NCBI RefSeq assembly: GCF_025717065.2
Contig: NZ_JAOVZO020000003.1
Location: 806,001 to 870,000, forward strand
Origin: Tahibacter soli
GTDB taxonomy: Bacteria > Pseudomonadota > Gammaproteobacteria > Xanthomonadales > Rhodanobacteraceae
Direction: 5' to 3'
Length of the DNA stretch: 64,000 nucleotides
Shown piece by piece: positions 56,648 through 64,000 of this stretch (position 1 is the first letter of the stretch; every line of letters begins with the position of its first letter). Under the pieces are notes generated by a model. It saw nothing but the letters and a program-made list of their open reading frames with translations. It searched no databases and was not told the origin of the DNA. Made by a program: the position numbers and the translations under genes.

Positions 56648-57952
56648 ATGAAAAAAGACATCACGTTCGACATCACGATCGCCGACCTGTCGCATGACGG
56701 CCGCGGCGTCGCCCACCGCGACGGCAAGGCCGTCTTCGTCGCCGGCGGTCTGCCCGGCGAGGCGGTCACCGCGCGCCTGACGCAGCGCAGCCGGCACTAC
56801 GACGAGGCCGTCGTCGAAACGCTGCACAGCCGTTCGCCCGACCGCGTCGATCCGCGCTGCGCGCATTTCGGCACGTGCGGCGGCTGCGCGCTGCAGCACC
56901 TGTCGCCGCCGGCGCAGATCGCCGCCAAGCAGCACGTGCTCGCCGAAAACTTCGAGCGCATCGGCAAGGTCACCCCGAAACGCTGGCTCGAACCCCTCTC
57001 GGGCGAGCCGTGGGGCTATCGGCGCAAGGGCCGGCTGTCGGTCAAATACGTCGACAAGAAGGGTCGCGCGCTCGTCGGTTTTCGCGAAGCGAACGGCCGC
57101 TACGTCGCCGACATCGCGCGCTGCGAGGTGCTCGTGCCCGCCGTCGGCGAGCGTGTCGCCGCGATCGGCGAACTCGTCGGCCGGCTCGATGCCGTGCGCG
57201 AAATTCCGCAGATCGAAATCGCCGCCGGCGACGACACGGTCGCGCTGATCTTCCGCCATCTGTCGCCGCTGTCCGAGCACGATCGCGCGGCGCTCGTCGC
57301 GTTCGCGCAGGCGCACGGCTTTGCCGTGTACCTGCAGCCCGGCGGCAACGACAGCGTGCATCCGCTGTGGCCCGAATCGCCGCGGCTCGCGTTCGCGATT
57401 CCGTCCGCGAACGTCGAACTCGAATTCCGGCCGCTCGATTTCATCCAGGTCAACGCGCGCATGAACGAGCGCATGATCGCGCACGCGCTCGCGCTGCTCG
57501 ACCCGCAGCCGGCCGAGAGCGTGCTCGACCTGTTCTGCGGCCTCGGCAACTTCACGTTTCCGCTCGCGCGGCAATGCGCGCACGTCGTCGGCGTCGAAGG
57601 CGAGCACGGCCTCGTCGAACGCGCCAAGGCCGGCGCCGTCGCCAACGGCATCGCGAACGTCGAATACCACGTGGCGAACCTGCTCGACGACCAGCGCGAC
57701 ACGCCGTGGGCGCGCGCGTCGTTCGACAAGATCCTGCTCGATCCGCCGCGCTCGGGCGCCGCGGCCGTGTTCGACTACCTGCCGCGCAAGGGCACGAACC
57801 GCATCGTGTACGTGTCGTGCCATCCCGGCTCGCTCGCGCGCGACGCGGGCATCCTGGTCGAAAAGCACGGCTTCAAGCTCAAGGCCGCCGGCGTGATGGA
57901 CATGTTTCCGCATACCGCGCATGTCGAATCGATCGCCTTGTTCGAACGCTGA
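56648..57952 (+). CDS. rlmD: 23S rRNA (uracil-1939-C5)-methyltransferase
   Basis: This 434-residue SAM-dependent methyltransferase has an N-terminal TRAM domain (DITFDITIADLSHDGRGVAH), an iron-sulphur cluster site Cys-x5-Cys-x2-Cys (CAHFGTCGGC) with a later Cys in ARCEVL, the SAM motif VLDLFCGLGNFTFPLA, and the catalytic region DKILLDPPRSGA followed by IVYVSCHPGSLARD, whose Cys is the nucleophile. The start is ATG 56648. It is followed after 13 bases by the CYTH gene. Confidence 0.96.
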   Translation: MKKDITFDITIADLSHDGRGVAHRDGKAVFVAGGLPGEAVTARLTQRSRHYDEAVVETLHSRSPDRVDPRCAHFGTCGGCALQHLSPPAQIAAKQHVLAENFERIGKVTPKRWLEPLSGEPWGYRRKGRLSVKYVDKKGRALVGFREANGRYVADIARCEVLVPAVGERVAAIGELVGRLDAVREIPQIEIAAGDDTVALIFRHLSPLSEHDRAALVAFAQAHGFAVYLQPGGNDSVHPLWPESPRLAFAIPSANVELEFRPLDFIQVNARMNERMIAHALALLDPQPAESVLDLFCGLGNFTFPLARQCAHVVGVEGEHGLVERAKAGAVANGIANVEYHVANLLDDQRDTPWARASFDKILLDPPRSGAAAVFDYLPRKGTNRIVYVSCHPGSLARDAGILVEKHGFKLKAAGVMDMFPHTAHVESIALFER

Positions 57953-57965
57953 TACGGGAGCGCGC

Positions 57966-58478
57966 ATGGGCACCGAAATCGAACGCAAGTTCCTGCTCAC
58001 GTCCGACGCCTGGCGCGCCGAGGTGTCGCGCTCGCGACGCATGGTGCAGGGTTATCTGATCGCGGCTTCCGCAGTCACGAGCGGCACGTCGAAAAGCTCG
58101 GTGCGCGTGCGCGTTTCGGGCGACGAGGCGTGGCTCAACATCAAGTCGTCGACGCTCGGCGTCGAGCGGCAGGAATACGAATATGCCGTTCCGCTCGCCG
58201 ACGGCGAGGCGATGCTCGCGCAGCTGTGCGACGGCGTCGTCGAGAAGATCCGCCACTACGTCGCGCGCGGCGATCACGAATTCGAGATCGACGAATTCTT
58301 CGGCGCGAACGACGGCCTCGTCGTCGCCGAAGTCGAGCTCGACGCCGCCGACGAGGCATTCGAACGCCCGGCGTGGCTTGGCCGCGACGTCAGCCATCTG
58401 CCGCGCTACTACAATCTGAACCTGATCGGACGTCCGTTTTCCGCGTGGACGGCCGCCGAGCGCGAAGGAAGCGACTGA
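57966..58478 (+). CDS. CYTH-domain protein (triphosphate tunnel metalloenzyme fold)
   Basis: This 170-residue protein has the CYTH ExExK motif (Glu4, Glu6, Lys8 in TEIERKF) and further charged strands: SVRVRVSGDEAWLNIKS, RQEYEYAVP, RHYVARGDHEFEIDEFFG, AEVELDAADE. Bacterial members hydrolyse inorganic triphosphate or have unknown organic substrates. The start has GGAG 6-7 bases upstream. It is joined to nagZ by a TGATG overlap, forming rlmD-CYTH-nagZ-hpt-MTIP. Confidence 0.92.
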   Translation: MGTEIERKFLLTSDAWRAEVSRSRRMVQGYLIAASAVTSGTSKSSVRVRVSGDEAWLNIKSSTLGVERQEYEYAVPLADGEAMLAQLCDGVVEKIRHYVARGDHEFEIDEFFGANDGLVVAEVELDAADEAFERPAWLGRDVSHLPRYYNLNLIGRPFSAWTAAEREGSD

Positions 58479-59479
58479 TGCTCATCATCGGAATTTCGGG
58501 CAAGGAACTGACGGACGCCGAGCGCGAGCACATCGCGGCGCCGGAAGTCAGCGGCGTGATCCTGTTCTCGCGCAACTACGCATCGCGCGAACAGGTGACC
58601 GCGCTCGTCGACGACATCCGCACGCTGCGGCCCGATCCGTTTCTGCTGTGCGTCGACCAGGAAGGCGGCCCGGTGCAGCGGTTTCGCGAAGGCGTGACGC
58701 GTCTGCCGGCGCTCTCCAAGCTCGGCGCGGTCTACGATGAAGATCCGCAGCGCGCGATCGCGCTGGCCGAGGAGCACGCGTGGGTCATGGCGAGCGAAAT
58801 GCGCGCGCTCGACGTCGACATCAGCTTCGCGCCGGTCGTCGATCTCGCGCGCGGCAACCGCGCGATCGGCGTGCGCGCGCTGCATGCCGATCCGGCCGTC
58901 GTCTCGGCGCTCGGCCTCGCCTACCTGCGCGGCATGCGGCTCGGCGGCATGGCGGCGACGATCAAGCACTTCCCGGGCCACGGTTCGGTGCTCGAAGACA
59001 CGCACTTCGACAACGCCGCCGATCCGCGCACGCTCGACGAACTGCGCGAAACCGATCTGGTGCCGTTCGCCGACGCGATCGCCGCGGGCGCCGAAGCGGT
59101 GATGCTCGCCCACGTCGCGTATCCCGCCGTCGACGCCGCGCCCGCCGGCTATTCGCGCGTGTGGATCGAAGACGTCCTGCGCGGAGAGCTGGGTTTTCGC
59201 GGCGTCGTGTTCAGCGACGACATCGGCATGGCCGCGGCCGAGTCGGCCGGCGGCGTCGCGGCGCGCATCGACGCGCATCTCGCCGCGGGCTGCGATCTCG
59301 TACTCGCGTGCAGTCCCGCGCTGGCGGCCGATTCGATCGCCGCGGTGCGCGGACGCCCGTCATGTTCCGCCGACAAACTCGTCGCGCTGCGCGGCATGGT
59401 CGCCTCGACGTGGGAATCGCTCGTCGACAATCCGCAGCGTTCCCGTTTTCTCGCGCGGCTCGCCGCGCTCGACAGCTGA
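58478..59479 (+). CDS. nagZ: Beta-N-acetylhexosaminidase NagZ
   Basis: This 333-residue cytoplasmic glycoside hydrolase family 3 enzyme removes GlcNAc from anhydro-MurNAc muropeptides in peptidoglycan recycling. Motifs are CVDQEGGPVQRF, the KHFPGHGSVLEDTH block that carries the His general acid, and VVFSDDIGMAAA, whose second Asp is the nucleophile. The length matches the family (about 340). The start overlaps the CYTH stop. The pairing of nagZ with an MTIP-type phosphorylase is also known in Pseudomonas aeruginosa. Confidence 0.97.
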   Translation: MLIIGISGKELTDAEREHIAAPEVSGVILFSRNYASREQVTALVDDIRTLRPDPFLLCVDQEGGPVQRFREGVTRLPALSKLGAVYDEDPQRAIALAEEHAWVMASEMRALDVDISFAPVVDLARGNRAIGVRALHADPAVVSALGLAYLRGMRLGGMAATIKHFPGHGSVLEDTHFDNAADPRTLDELRETDLVPFADAIAAGAEAVMLAHVAYPAVDAAPAGYSRVWIEDVLRGELGFRGVVFSDDIGMAAAESAGGVAARIDAHLAAGCDLVLACSPALAADSIAAVRGRPSCSADKLVALRGMVASTWESLVDNPQRSRFLARLAALDS

Positions 59480-59486
59480 TACCGAC

Positions 59487-60026
59487 ATGACCCAAGAAAC
59501 GCTCGCCGACGCGCTCGCTCGTGCCGACCTGATTCACGACACGCCGGCGCTCGACGCCGCCATCGCGCGCGTCGCCGCCGAACTCGACGCGGCGCTGGCC
59601 GGCGAGCGCGCCGTGTTCCTCACGGTGATGCACGGCGGCATGCTGTTCGCGGCAAAGCTCGCGCTGGCGATGAAGACCGACATGGAATTCGACTACGTGC
59701 ACGCGACGCGCTATCGCGGCGCGACGTCCGGCGCCGACCTGCACTGGATGCGTCAGCCCGCCGCGACGCTCGCCGGGCGCACGGTGGTGCTCGCCGACGA
59801 CATCCTCGACGAAGGCCGCACGCTGAAAGCGATCCGCGACTTCTGCCGCGACCGCGGCGCGCGGCGCGTGATCGTCGCCGTGCTGTGCGAGAAGCGCCAC
59901 GGCCGCTGCGTCGACGGCATCGTCGCCGACGCCTGCGGCGTCGAAGTGCCCGACCGCTACGTGTTCGGCTACGGCATGGACTTCCACGAGCAGGGCCGCA
60001 ACCTGCCGGCGATCTGGGCGATTTGA
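59487..60026 (+). CDS. hpt: Hypoxanthine-guanine phosphoribosyltransferase
   Basis: This 179-residue type I phosphoribosyltransferase has the PRPP motif VVLADDILDEGRTLKAI, the early MHGGMLFAAKL loop and the base-binding end DRYVFGYGMDFHEQGRNLPAIWA. It converts hypoxanthine or guanine with PRPP to IMP or GMP. It lies 7 bases after nagZ and 23 before the MTIP-type gene. That enzyme releases hypoxanthine, so the two would form a direct salvage route. Confidence 0.93.
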   Translation: MTQETLADALARADLIHDTPALDAAIARVAAELDAALAGERAVFLTVMHGGMLFAAKLALAMKTDMEFDYVHATRYRGATSGADLHWMRQPAATLAGRTVVLADDILDEGRTLKAIRDFCRDRGARRVIVAVLCEKRHGRCVDGIVADACGVEVPDRYVFGYGMDFHEQGRNLPAIWAI

Positions 60027-60049
60027 ATCACTGCACGGATATACAACGC

Positions 60050-60790
60050 ATGAGTTATGACCTCGCGATCATCGGCGGCACCGGCCTGTACCAGTTTCCG
60101 GGCCTGGAAAACATCGAGCGTACGGCCGTCGACACGCCGTTCGGGCCGACGTCGGCGCCGGTCGTCTCCGGCACGTTCGCGGGCCGCCGCATCGCGTTTC
60201 TCGCGCGTCACGGCGAAGGTCACAGCGTGCCGCCGCACCGCGTGAACTACCGCGCCAACGTGTGGGCGCTGCATCATGTCGGCGCGCGCCGCGTGATCGG
60301 CGTCAACGCCGTCGGCGGCATTCGCGACGACATGGGGCCGCGCGTGGTCGCCGTGCCCGACCAGGTGATCGACTACACGCACGGCCGCTACACGAGCTTT
60401 TGCGACGTCGACGGCGCCGAGGTCAAGCACATCGACTTCTCCGAGCCGTACACGGCGAGCCTGCGCGCGGACGTCCTCGCCGCGACCGCGCGCGCCGGCG
60501 TGCCCGTCGTTGACGGCGGCTGCTACGGCGCGACGCAGGGGCCGCGCCTGGAAACGCGTGCCGAGATCGCGCGCATGCGCCGCGACGGCTGCGATCTCGT
60601 CGGCATGACCGGCATGCCCGAAGCCGCGCTCGCGCGCGAACTCGAACTCGACTACGCGTGCATCGCGCTGATCGCGAACTGGGCCGCCGGCTGCGGCGAC
60701 GAAGCCGAGATCAGCCTGCCGGAAATCTTCGAGAACCTGCGCGTCGCAACGGCGCAGGTGCCGAAGATCGTCGCGGCGATGCTTGGCTGA
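60050..60790 (+). CDS. S-methyl-5'-thioinosine phosphorylase (MTIP)
   Basis: This 246-residue purine nucleoside phosphorylase-family protein starts IIGGTGLYQFPGLEN. It has RHGEGHSVPPHRVNYRAN, NAVGGI, YGATQGPRLETRAEI and LVGMTGMPEAALARELEL. In the base site the sequence is LIANWAAG, with Asn where methylthioadenosine phosphorylases have Asp, and NAVGGI instead of a TACGSL-type block; these favour a 6-oxopurine base, i.e. methylthioinosine, as in P. aeruginosa PA3004. The product hypoxanthine can be used by the preceding gene. It converges with pcp (3-base gap). Confidence 0.9.
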   Translation: MSYDLAIIGGTGLYQFPGLENIERTAVDTPFGPTSAPVVSGTFAGRRIAFLARHGEGHSVPPHRVNYRANVWALHHVGARRVIGVNAVGGIRDDMGPRVVAVPDQVIDYTHGRYTSFCDVDGAEVKHIDFSEPYTASLRADVLAATARAGVPVVDGGCYGATQGPRLETRAEIARMRRDGCDLVGMTGMPEAALARELELDYACIALIANWAAGCGDEAEISLPEIFENLRVATAQVPKIVAAMLG

Positions 60791-60793
60791 GAT

Positions 60794-61447
60794 TCAGTGC
60801 GTCGCGCCGCCGCCGATCCGGCGGTCGGCGCGCGTCGCGAGCGCCGTCGCCAGCATCACGCGCAGCGCGCGCGTCACGTCTTCCTGCGCCAGACTCGGCG
60901 CGCCCGCGTGCCGCGCAGCCTGCGCCGGCAGAAACGGGATGTGCACGAAGCCGCCGCGCACGTTCGGGGTCGCCGCGAGCGCATGCATCAGGCCGTAGAA
61001 CACGTGATTGCAGACGAACGTGCCGGCCGTCTGCGAAATCTCGGCCGGCACGCCCGCGTCGGCGAGCGCCGCGCGCATCGCCTTGATCGGCAATGTGGAA
61101 AAATACGCTGCCGGCCCGTCGCGCGCGATCGCGCGGTCGACCGGCTGTTTGCCGGCATTGTCGGGAATCCGCGCGTCGTCGACGTTGATCGCGACGCGTT
61201 CGAGCGACAGCTGCGGTCGCCCGCCGGCCTGGCCGACGCAGATCACGACATCGGGCCGGAAGCGTTTGAGCGCCGCGCGCAGCACCGTCAGCGAGCGGCC
61301 GAATACGGTCGGCAGCTGCACCGCGCGAATCGTGCGGCCGGCGACGATCTCGCCGTCGAGCGCGCGCACGGCTTCCCACGACGGATTGATCGTCTCGCCG
61401 CCGAACGGATCGAAGCCGGTCAACAGCACGTTGGCGGTCGGTTTCAT
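60794..61447 (-). CDS. pcp: Pyroglutamyl-peptidase I (pyrrolidone-carboxylate peptidase)
   Basis: This 217-residue C15 cysteine peptidase cleaves N-terminal pyroglutamate from peptides. The start [18 protein letters not shown] is the family N-terminus. The triad lies in LSLERVAIN (Glu), [12 protein letters not shown] (Cys) and GFVHIPFLP (His). The start overlaps the end of the DUF979 gene by four bases. It is last in the operon pxpC-like, pxpA, DUF969, DUF979, pcp. Together these genes would release, move and open 5-oxoproline. Confidence 0.95.
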   Translation of the reverse strand: MKPTANVLLTGFDPFGGETINPSWEAVRALDGEIVAGRTIRAVQLPTVFGRSLTVLRAALKRFRPDVVICVGQAGGRPQLSLERVAINVDDARIPDNAGKQPVDRAIARDGPAAYFSTLPIKAMRAALADAGVPAEISQTAGTFVCNHVFYGLMHALAATPNVRGGFVHIPFLPAQAARHAGAPSLAQEDVTRALRVMLATALATRADRRIGGGATH

Positions 61448-62409
61448 CGGAAGGCCAGAAAATACATCAGCACGGTGTTGACGAACGCGAGCACGATCGC
61501 CGTCGGCCACTGCTCGCGGATCACGCCGTACTGGCTCTTGAGTTCGAGCAGCACGGCCGGAACGATGTTGAAGTTCGCCGCCATCGGCGTCAGCAGCGTG
61601 CCGCAGTAGCCCGTCAGCATGCCGAGCGAGCCGATGACGGCCGGATCGGCGCCGTGCTGCTTGACGAGGAGCGGCAGGCCGATGCCGCCGGCCATGACCG
61701 GGAACGCCGCGAACGCGTTGCCCATGATCACGGTGAAGACGATCATGCCGAGCGCGTAGGCGACGAGACACGCGACGCGGCTGTCGGTGGGAATGATCAT
61801 GCCGACGAGGCTCGCGACCGCGTCGCCCACGCCGGTCGCCGCGAACACCGCGCCGAGCGCGGCGAGCAGCATCGGCAGCACGACGGCCCAGCTCAGCGCG
61901 TCGAGCAGCCGGCTCGATTCGCGCAGCGCCTGGGTCGGCGCCGAGCGCGTGATCATGGTCGCCGCGACGAGCGCGACCGAGCAGCCGACGGCGAGCGCGA
62001 CGAGCGACGCCTGCTTCGTCTCGACGAGCAGGGGCCCGAGCGGCGGAACGTACTTTGCGACGATGTACACAAGCGCCGTCACCGCCGGAATCAGCAGCGC
62101 CGGCCCGAACAATCGATGCCCGAGCCGCGCGGCCTGCGACGTCGCCGCGTCGACGTTCGCCGTCGACGCGCGCGGCATGATGCCGGTGCCGGCGATCAGC
62201 GCGAGCACGACCACGGCCGCGCCGACGATCTGCGTCGGCAACCGGTTGCCGGCCTGGTGCGCCGCGAGGATCGCGTCGCCGCCGGCGAACACGACGGTCA
62301 TGATCGCCCAGAACGTCGCATTGGCCCAGCGTCGGTGGCGCGCATCGAAGAACGCCGCCGCGCCGAGAATAATCGCCGCGAGCCACCAGACGTGCGCGAG
62401 CTTAAGCAT
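61444..62409 (-). CDS. DUF979 membrane protein, putative 5-oxoproline transporter subunit
   Basis: This 321-residue protein has eight or more hydrophobic segments ([78 protein letters not shown], ending [18 protein letters not shown]). DUF979 is always found with DUF969 and often with pcp or pxp genes; a two-part permease for pyroglutamate or small peptides is inferred from context. It overlaps DUF969 upstream and pcp downstream, so all are coupled. Confidence 0.88.
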   Translation of the reverse strand: MLKLAHVWWLAAIILGAAAFFDARHRRWANATFWAIMTVVFAGGDAILAAHQAGNRLPTQIVGAAVVVLALIAGTGIMPRASTANVDAATSQAARLGHRLFGPALLIPAVTALVYIVAKYVPPLGPLLVETKQASLVALAVGCSVALVAATMITRSAPTQALRESSRLLDALSWAVVLPMLLAALGAVFAATGVGDAVASLVGMIIPTDSRVACLVAYALGMIVFTVIMGNAFAAFPVMAGGIGLPLLVKQHGADPAVIGSLGMLTGYCGTLLTPMAANFNIVPAVLLELKSQYGVIREQWPTAIVLAFVNTVLMYFLAFR

Positions 62410-63085
62410 CGTTCGTCTCGCGCGCCGCCGCGAGCCGCCCCTGGAAGCGCGCGAGCCGCACCGCGTGGATCGCGAACGCCGCGATCGCGGTCGGCAGCGC
62501 CCACAGCGCGATGTGCAGCGGCTCGAGCACGATGCCGCTCTTGGCGAGAAAGCCCTGGATCAGGAGCACCGCGCCGAACGCGAGGAATACGTCTTCGCCG
62601 AAGAACAGGCCGACGTTGTCGGTGGCCGCGGCCATGGCGCGCGTGCGCTCGCGCGTCGGCGCGTCGAGCGCGGCCCGCGTTTTTTCGGCCGCGGCCTCGG
62701 CCATCGGCGCGATCAGCGGCCGGACCGTCTGCGCATGGCCGCACACCGTCGTCAGGCCGAACATCGCCAGCAGCTGGCGCAGTCCGAGATAGGTCGTCAG
62801 CAGGCGAAAGACGTTCATGCCGCGCAGTCCCAGGATCCACCGGTGCGCGTGTTCGCGCAGGCCCGCGCGTTCGAGCAGGCCGATCACCGGCAGCGTCAGG
62901 ATCACGAGCATCGGCATGCGGTTGGACACGAACGATTCGCCGACGAGCGCGAGCAGGTCCGGTATCGACAGGCCGGCCGCGACGCCGCTCGCGAAACCGG
63001 CCGCGACGACGACGAGCATCGGATTCAGGCGGGCGAGAAACCCGGCGACGACGACCGCGACGCCGATCAGCGGCCAGTAGTTCAT
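62402..63085 (-). CDS. DUF969 membrane protein, putative 5-oxoproline transporter subunit
   Basis: This 227-residue protein starts MNYWPLIGVAVVVAGFLARLNP; an upstream extension is Arg-rich shadow sequence. It has about six membrane segments and the conserved block RLLTTYLGLRQLLAMFGL, followed by GHAQTVRPLIAPMAEAAAE and DNVGLFFGEDVFLAFGAVLL. It matches DUF969, the obligate neighbour of DUF979, and overlaps it by 8 bases. The start overlaps the end of pxpA. Function is inferred only from the pxpA/pcp context. Confidence 0.88.
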   Translation of the reverse strand: MNYWPLIGVAVVVAGFLARLNPMLVVVAAGFASGVAAGLSIPDLLALVGESFVSNRMPMLVILTLPVIGLLERAGLREHAHRWILGLRGMNVFRLLTTYLGLRQLLAMFGLTTVCGHAQTVRPLIAPMAEAAAEKTRAALDAPTRERTRAMAAATDNVGLFFGEDVFLAFGAVLLIQGFLAKSGIVLEPLHIALWALPTAIAAFAIHAVRLARFQGRLAAARETNDA

Positions 63086-63855
63086 CGGTAGATCTCCCGG
63101 TGCGGCGCGGCGACGACGATGCCGGCCGCGACGAGCGCGGCGCGCAGCCGCTGCGCGAACTCGGCCGCGTTCGGCTTGTCGCCGTGCACGCACAGCGTGT
63201 TCGCGGCGATGTGCAGCGCGCTGCCGTCGCGCGCGGCGATGTCGCCGCTCGTCGCGAGCGCGACGGCCTGCGCGACCGCCAGCGCCGGATCGCCGATCAC
63301 GGCGCCGGGTTCGCGCCGCGGCGACAGCGTGCCGTCGGCCTCGTACGCGCGGTCGCAGAACGCTTCGTGCAGCACGGCGAGACCCATTCGCTCGCCGGCG
63401 CGCGTCAGTTCGCTGTCGGCGAGGCCGACGAGAAACAGGTTGGCGTCGACGTCGCGTACCGCTTGCGCGATCGCGTCGGCGAGCGCGGCGTCGCGCGCGG
63501 CCATGTTGTACAGCGCGCCGTGCGGCTTGACGTGCGCGACGCGCGTGCGCTCGGCGGTCGCGAACGCCTGCAGCGCACCGGTCTGGTACACGACGAGCGC
63601 ATACGCCTCGTTCGGCGCGATCGCCATTTCTCGGCGGCCGAAGCCGGCGAGGTCGGGAAGCGACGGATGCGCGCCGATCGCGACGCCGCGGTCGCGCGCG
63701 AGGCGCACGGTGCGGCGCATCGTGTCGGGATCGCCGGCGTGAAAGCCGCAGGCGACGTTCGCGGAACTGACGTGGGCGAGTACCTGCGCGTCCTGGCCCA
63801 TGGTCCAGGCGCCGTACGATTCGCCCATGTCGCAGTTGAGGTCGATGGTCGGCAT
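63082..63855 (-). CDS. pxpA: 5-oxoprolinase subunit A (LamB/YcsF family)
   Basis: This 257-residue subunit belongs to the ATP-dependent 5-oxoprolinase PxpABC, which opens 5-oxoproline to glutamate. Motifs are DLNCDMGESYGAWTMG at the start, SANVACGFHAGDP, GAHPSLPDLAGFGRR, HVKPHGALYN, EAFCDRAYEADGTL and CVHGDKPNA. The start ATG at 63855 matches the family. The C-terminal part of a likely PxpC lies 16 bases upstream on the same strand, supporting a pxp operon. Confidence 0.95.
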   Translation of the reverse strand: MPTIDLNCDMGESYGAWTMGQDAQVLAHVSSANVACGFHAGDPDTMRRTVRLARDRGVAIGAHPSLPDLAGFGRREMAIAPNEAYALVVYQTGALQAFATAERTRVAHVKPHGALYNMAARDAALADAIAQAVRDVDANLFLVGLADSELTRAGERMGLAVLHEAFCDRAYEADGTLSPRREPGAVIGDPALAVAQAVALATSGDIAARDGSALHIAANTLCVHGDKPNAAEFAQRLRAALVAAGIVVAAPHREIYR

Positions 63856-63871
63856 GGTCGCCGATGGTCGC

Positions 63872-64000
63872 CTAAAGCGCGCGCAGGCGATAGTCGCACT
63901 CGTACTCGATGCATTGCAGCATCGATTCGCGCGCGCGTCGCGCGGCGTCGGCCTCGCGCGGGTCGCACCACGCGAAGCGCACCGCATCGCCGGGCCGGCG
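63872..64000 (-). CDS. C-terminus of a biotin-dependent carboxyltransferase-like protein (likely PxpC), 5' end outside window
   Basis: Only the last 42 codons are visible. They read RRPGDAVRFAWCDPREADAA then about 20 more residues ending DYRLRAL and a TAG at 63872-63874. PGDxVRF followed by an EA-rich helix is how PxpC/KipA-type (AHS2-domain) proteins end, and the gene lies directly upstream of pxpA. The call rests on this short tail and the context; the rest of the gene is outside the window. Confidence 0.6.
   Translation of the reverse strand, partial: RRPGDAVRFAWCDPREADAARRARESMLQCIEYECDYRLRAL

Overview
The window looks like the chromosome of a high-GC gammaproteobacterium of the order Lysobacterales (Xanthomonadales), probably near Rhodanobacteraceae/Dokdonella-type lineages. 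Three things point there: the gene orders miaA-hfq-hflX-hflK-hflC-purA, rpoE-rseA-degP-lepA-lepB-DUF4845-rnc-era-recO and nagZ-hpt-MTIP; secreted proteins ending in a LIFRDGFQ-type tail common in that order; and strong G/C bias at third codon positions. No plasmid, phage or integron genes were seen.

Layout. 1-14.6 kb is mostly accessory: a tandem pair of delta-60-repeat proteins, an ECF sigma factor with a Ser/Thr kinase (module A), kbl, a secreted deiminase, a tandem pair of secreted proteins beside a second kinase and sigma factor (module B), and a REP-associated tyrosine transposase bracketed by opposing short-repeat arrays. 14.6-22.3 kb holds unrecognised exported proteins, tdh, a sirtuin and an S46 dipeptidyl-peptidase. 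22.4-34.5 kb is conserved housekeeping (miaA, hfq, hflX, hflKC, purA, a translationally coupled chain after purA, tRNA-Leu, rnr, rlmB). 34.7-39.1 kb is a third sigma/kinase/secreted-pair module (C). 39.2-64 kb is again mostly core: a beta-oxidation multifunctional enzyme, a GGDEF/EAL protein, the RpoE envelope-stress locus, the lep-rnc-era-recO cluster, a ydbH/ydbL pair, rlmD, nagZ, purine salvage, and a 5-oxoproline locus (pcp, DUF979, DUF969, pxpA, end of a pxpC-like gene).

Main finding. Within 39 kb there are three copies of one design: an ECF sigma factor abutting or overlapping a transmembrane Ser/Thr kinase whose C-terminal half is a TPR-rich region beyond the membrane segment, lying beside two tandem, mutually paralogous exported proteins. 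The exported proteins differ in family between modules. In all three sigma factors the acidic region 2.2 patch (DAED in ordinary ECF factors, retained as ECQD in the RpoE of this window) is replaced by a tetrad with threonine at its third position. This matches the logic described for ECF43-type EcfP/PknT of Vibrio parahaemolyticus, where threonine phosphorylation switches on the sigma factor. The likely output, the neighbouring secreted pairs, is inference.

Other points: module B has a perfect CRP/Clp-type site upstream; hflX appears to start with CTG; rpoE and degP carry matching RpoE-type promoters; the sirtuin lacks its zinc cysteines; and the end of kinase A is encoded inside a REP-like hairpin.
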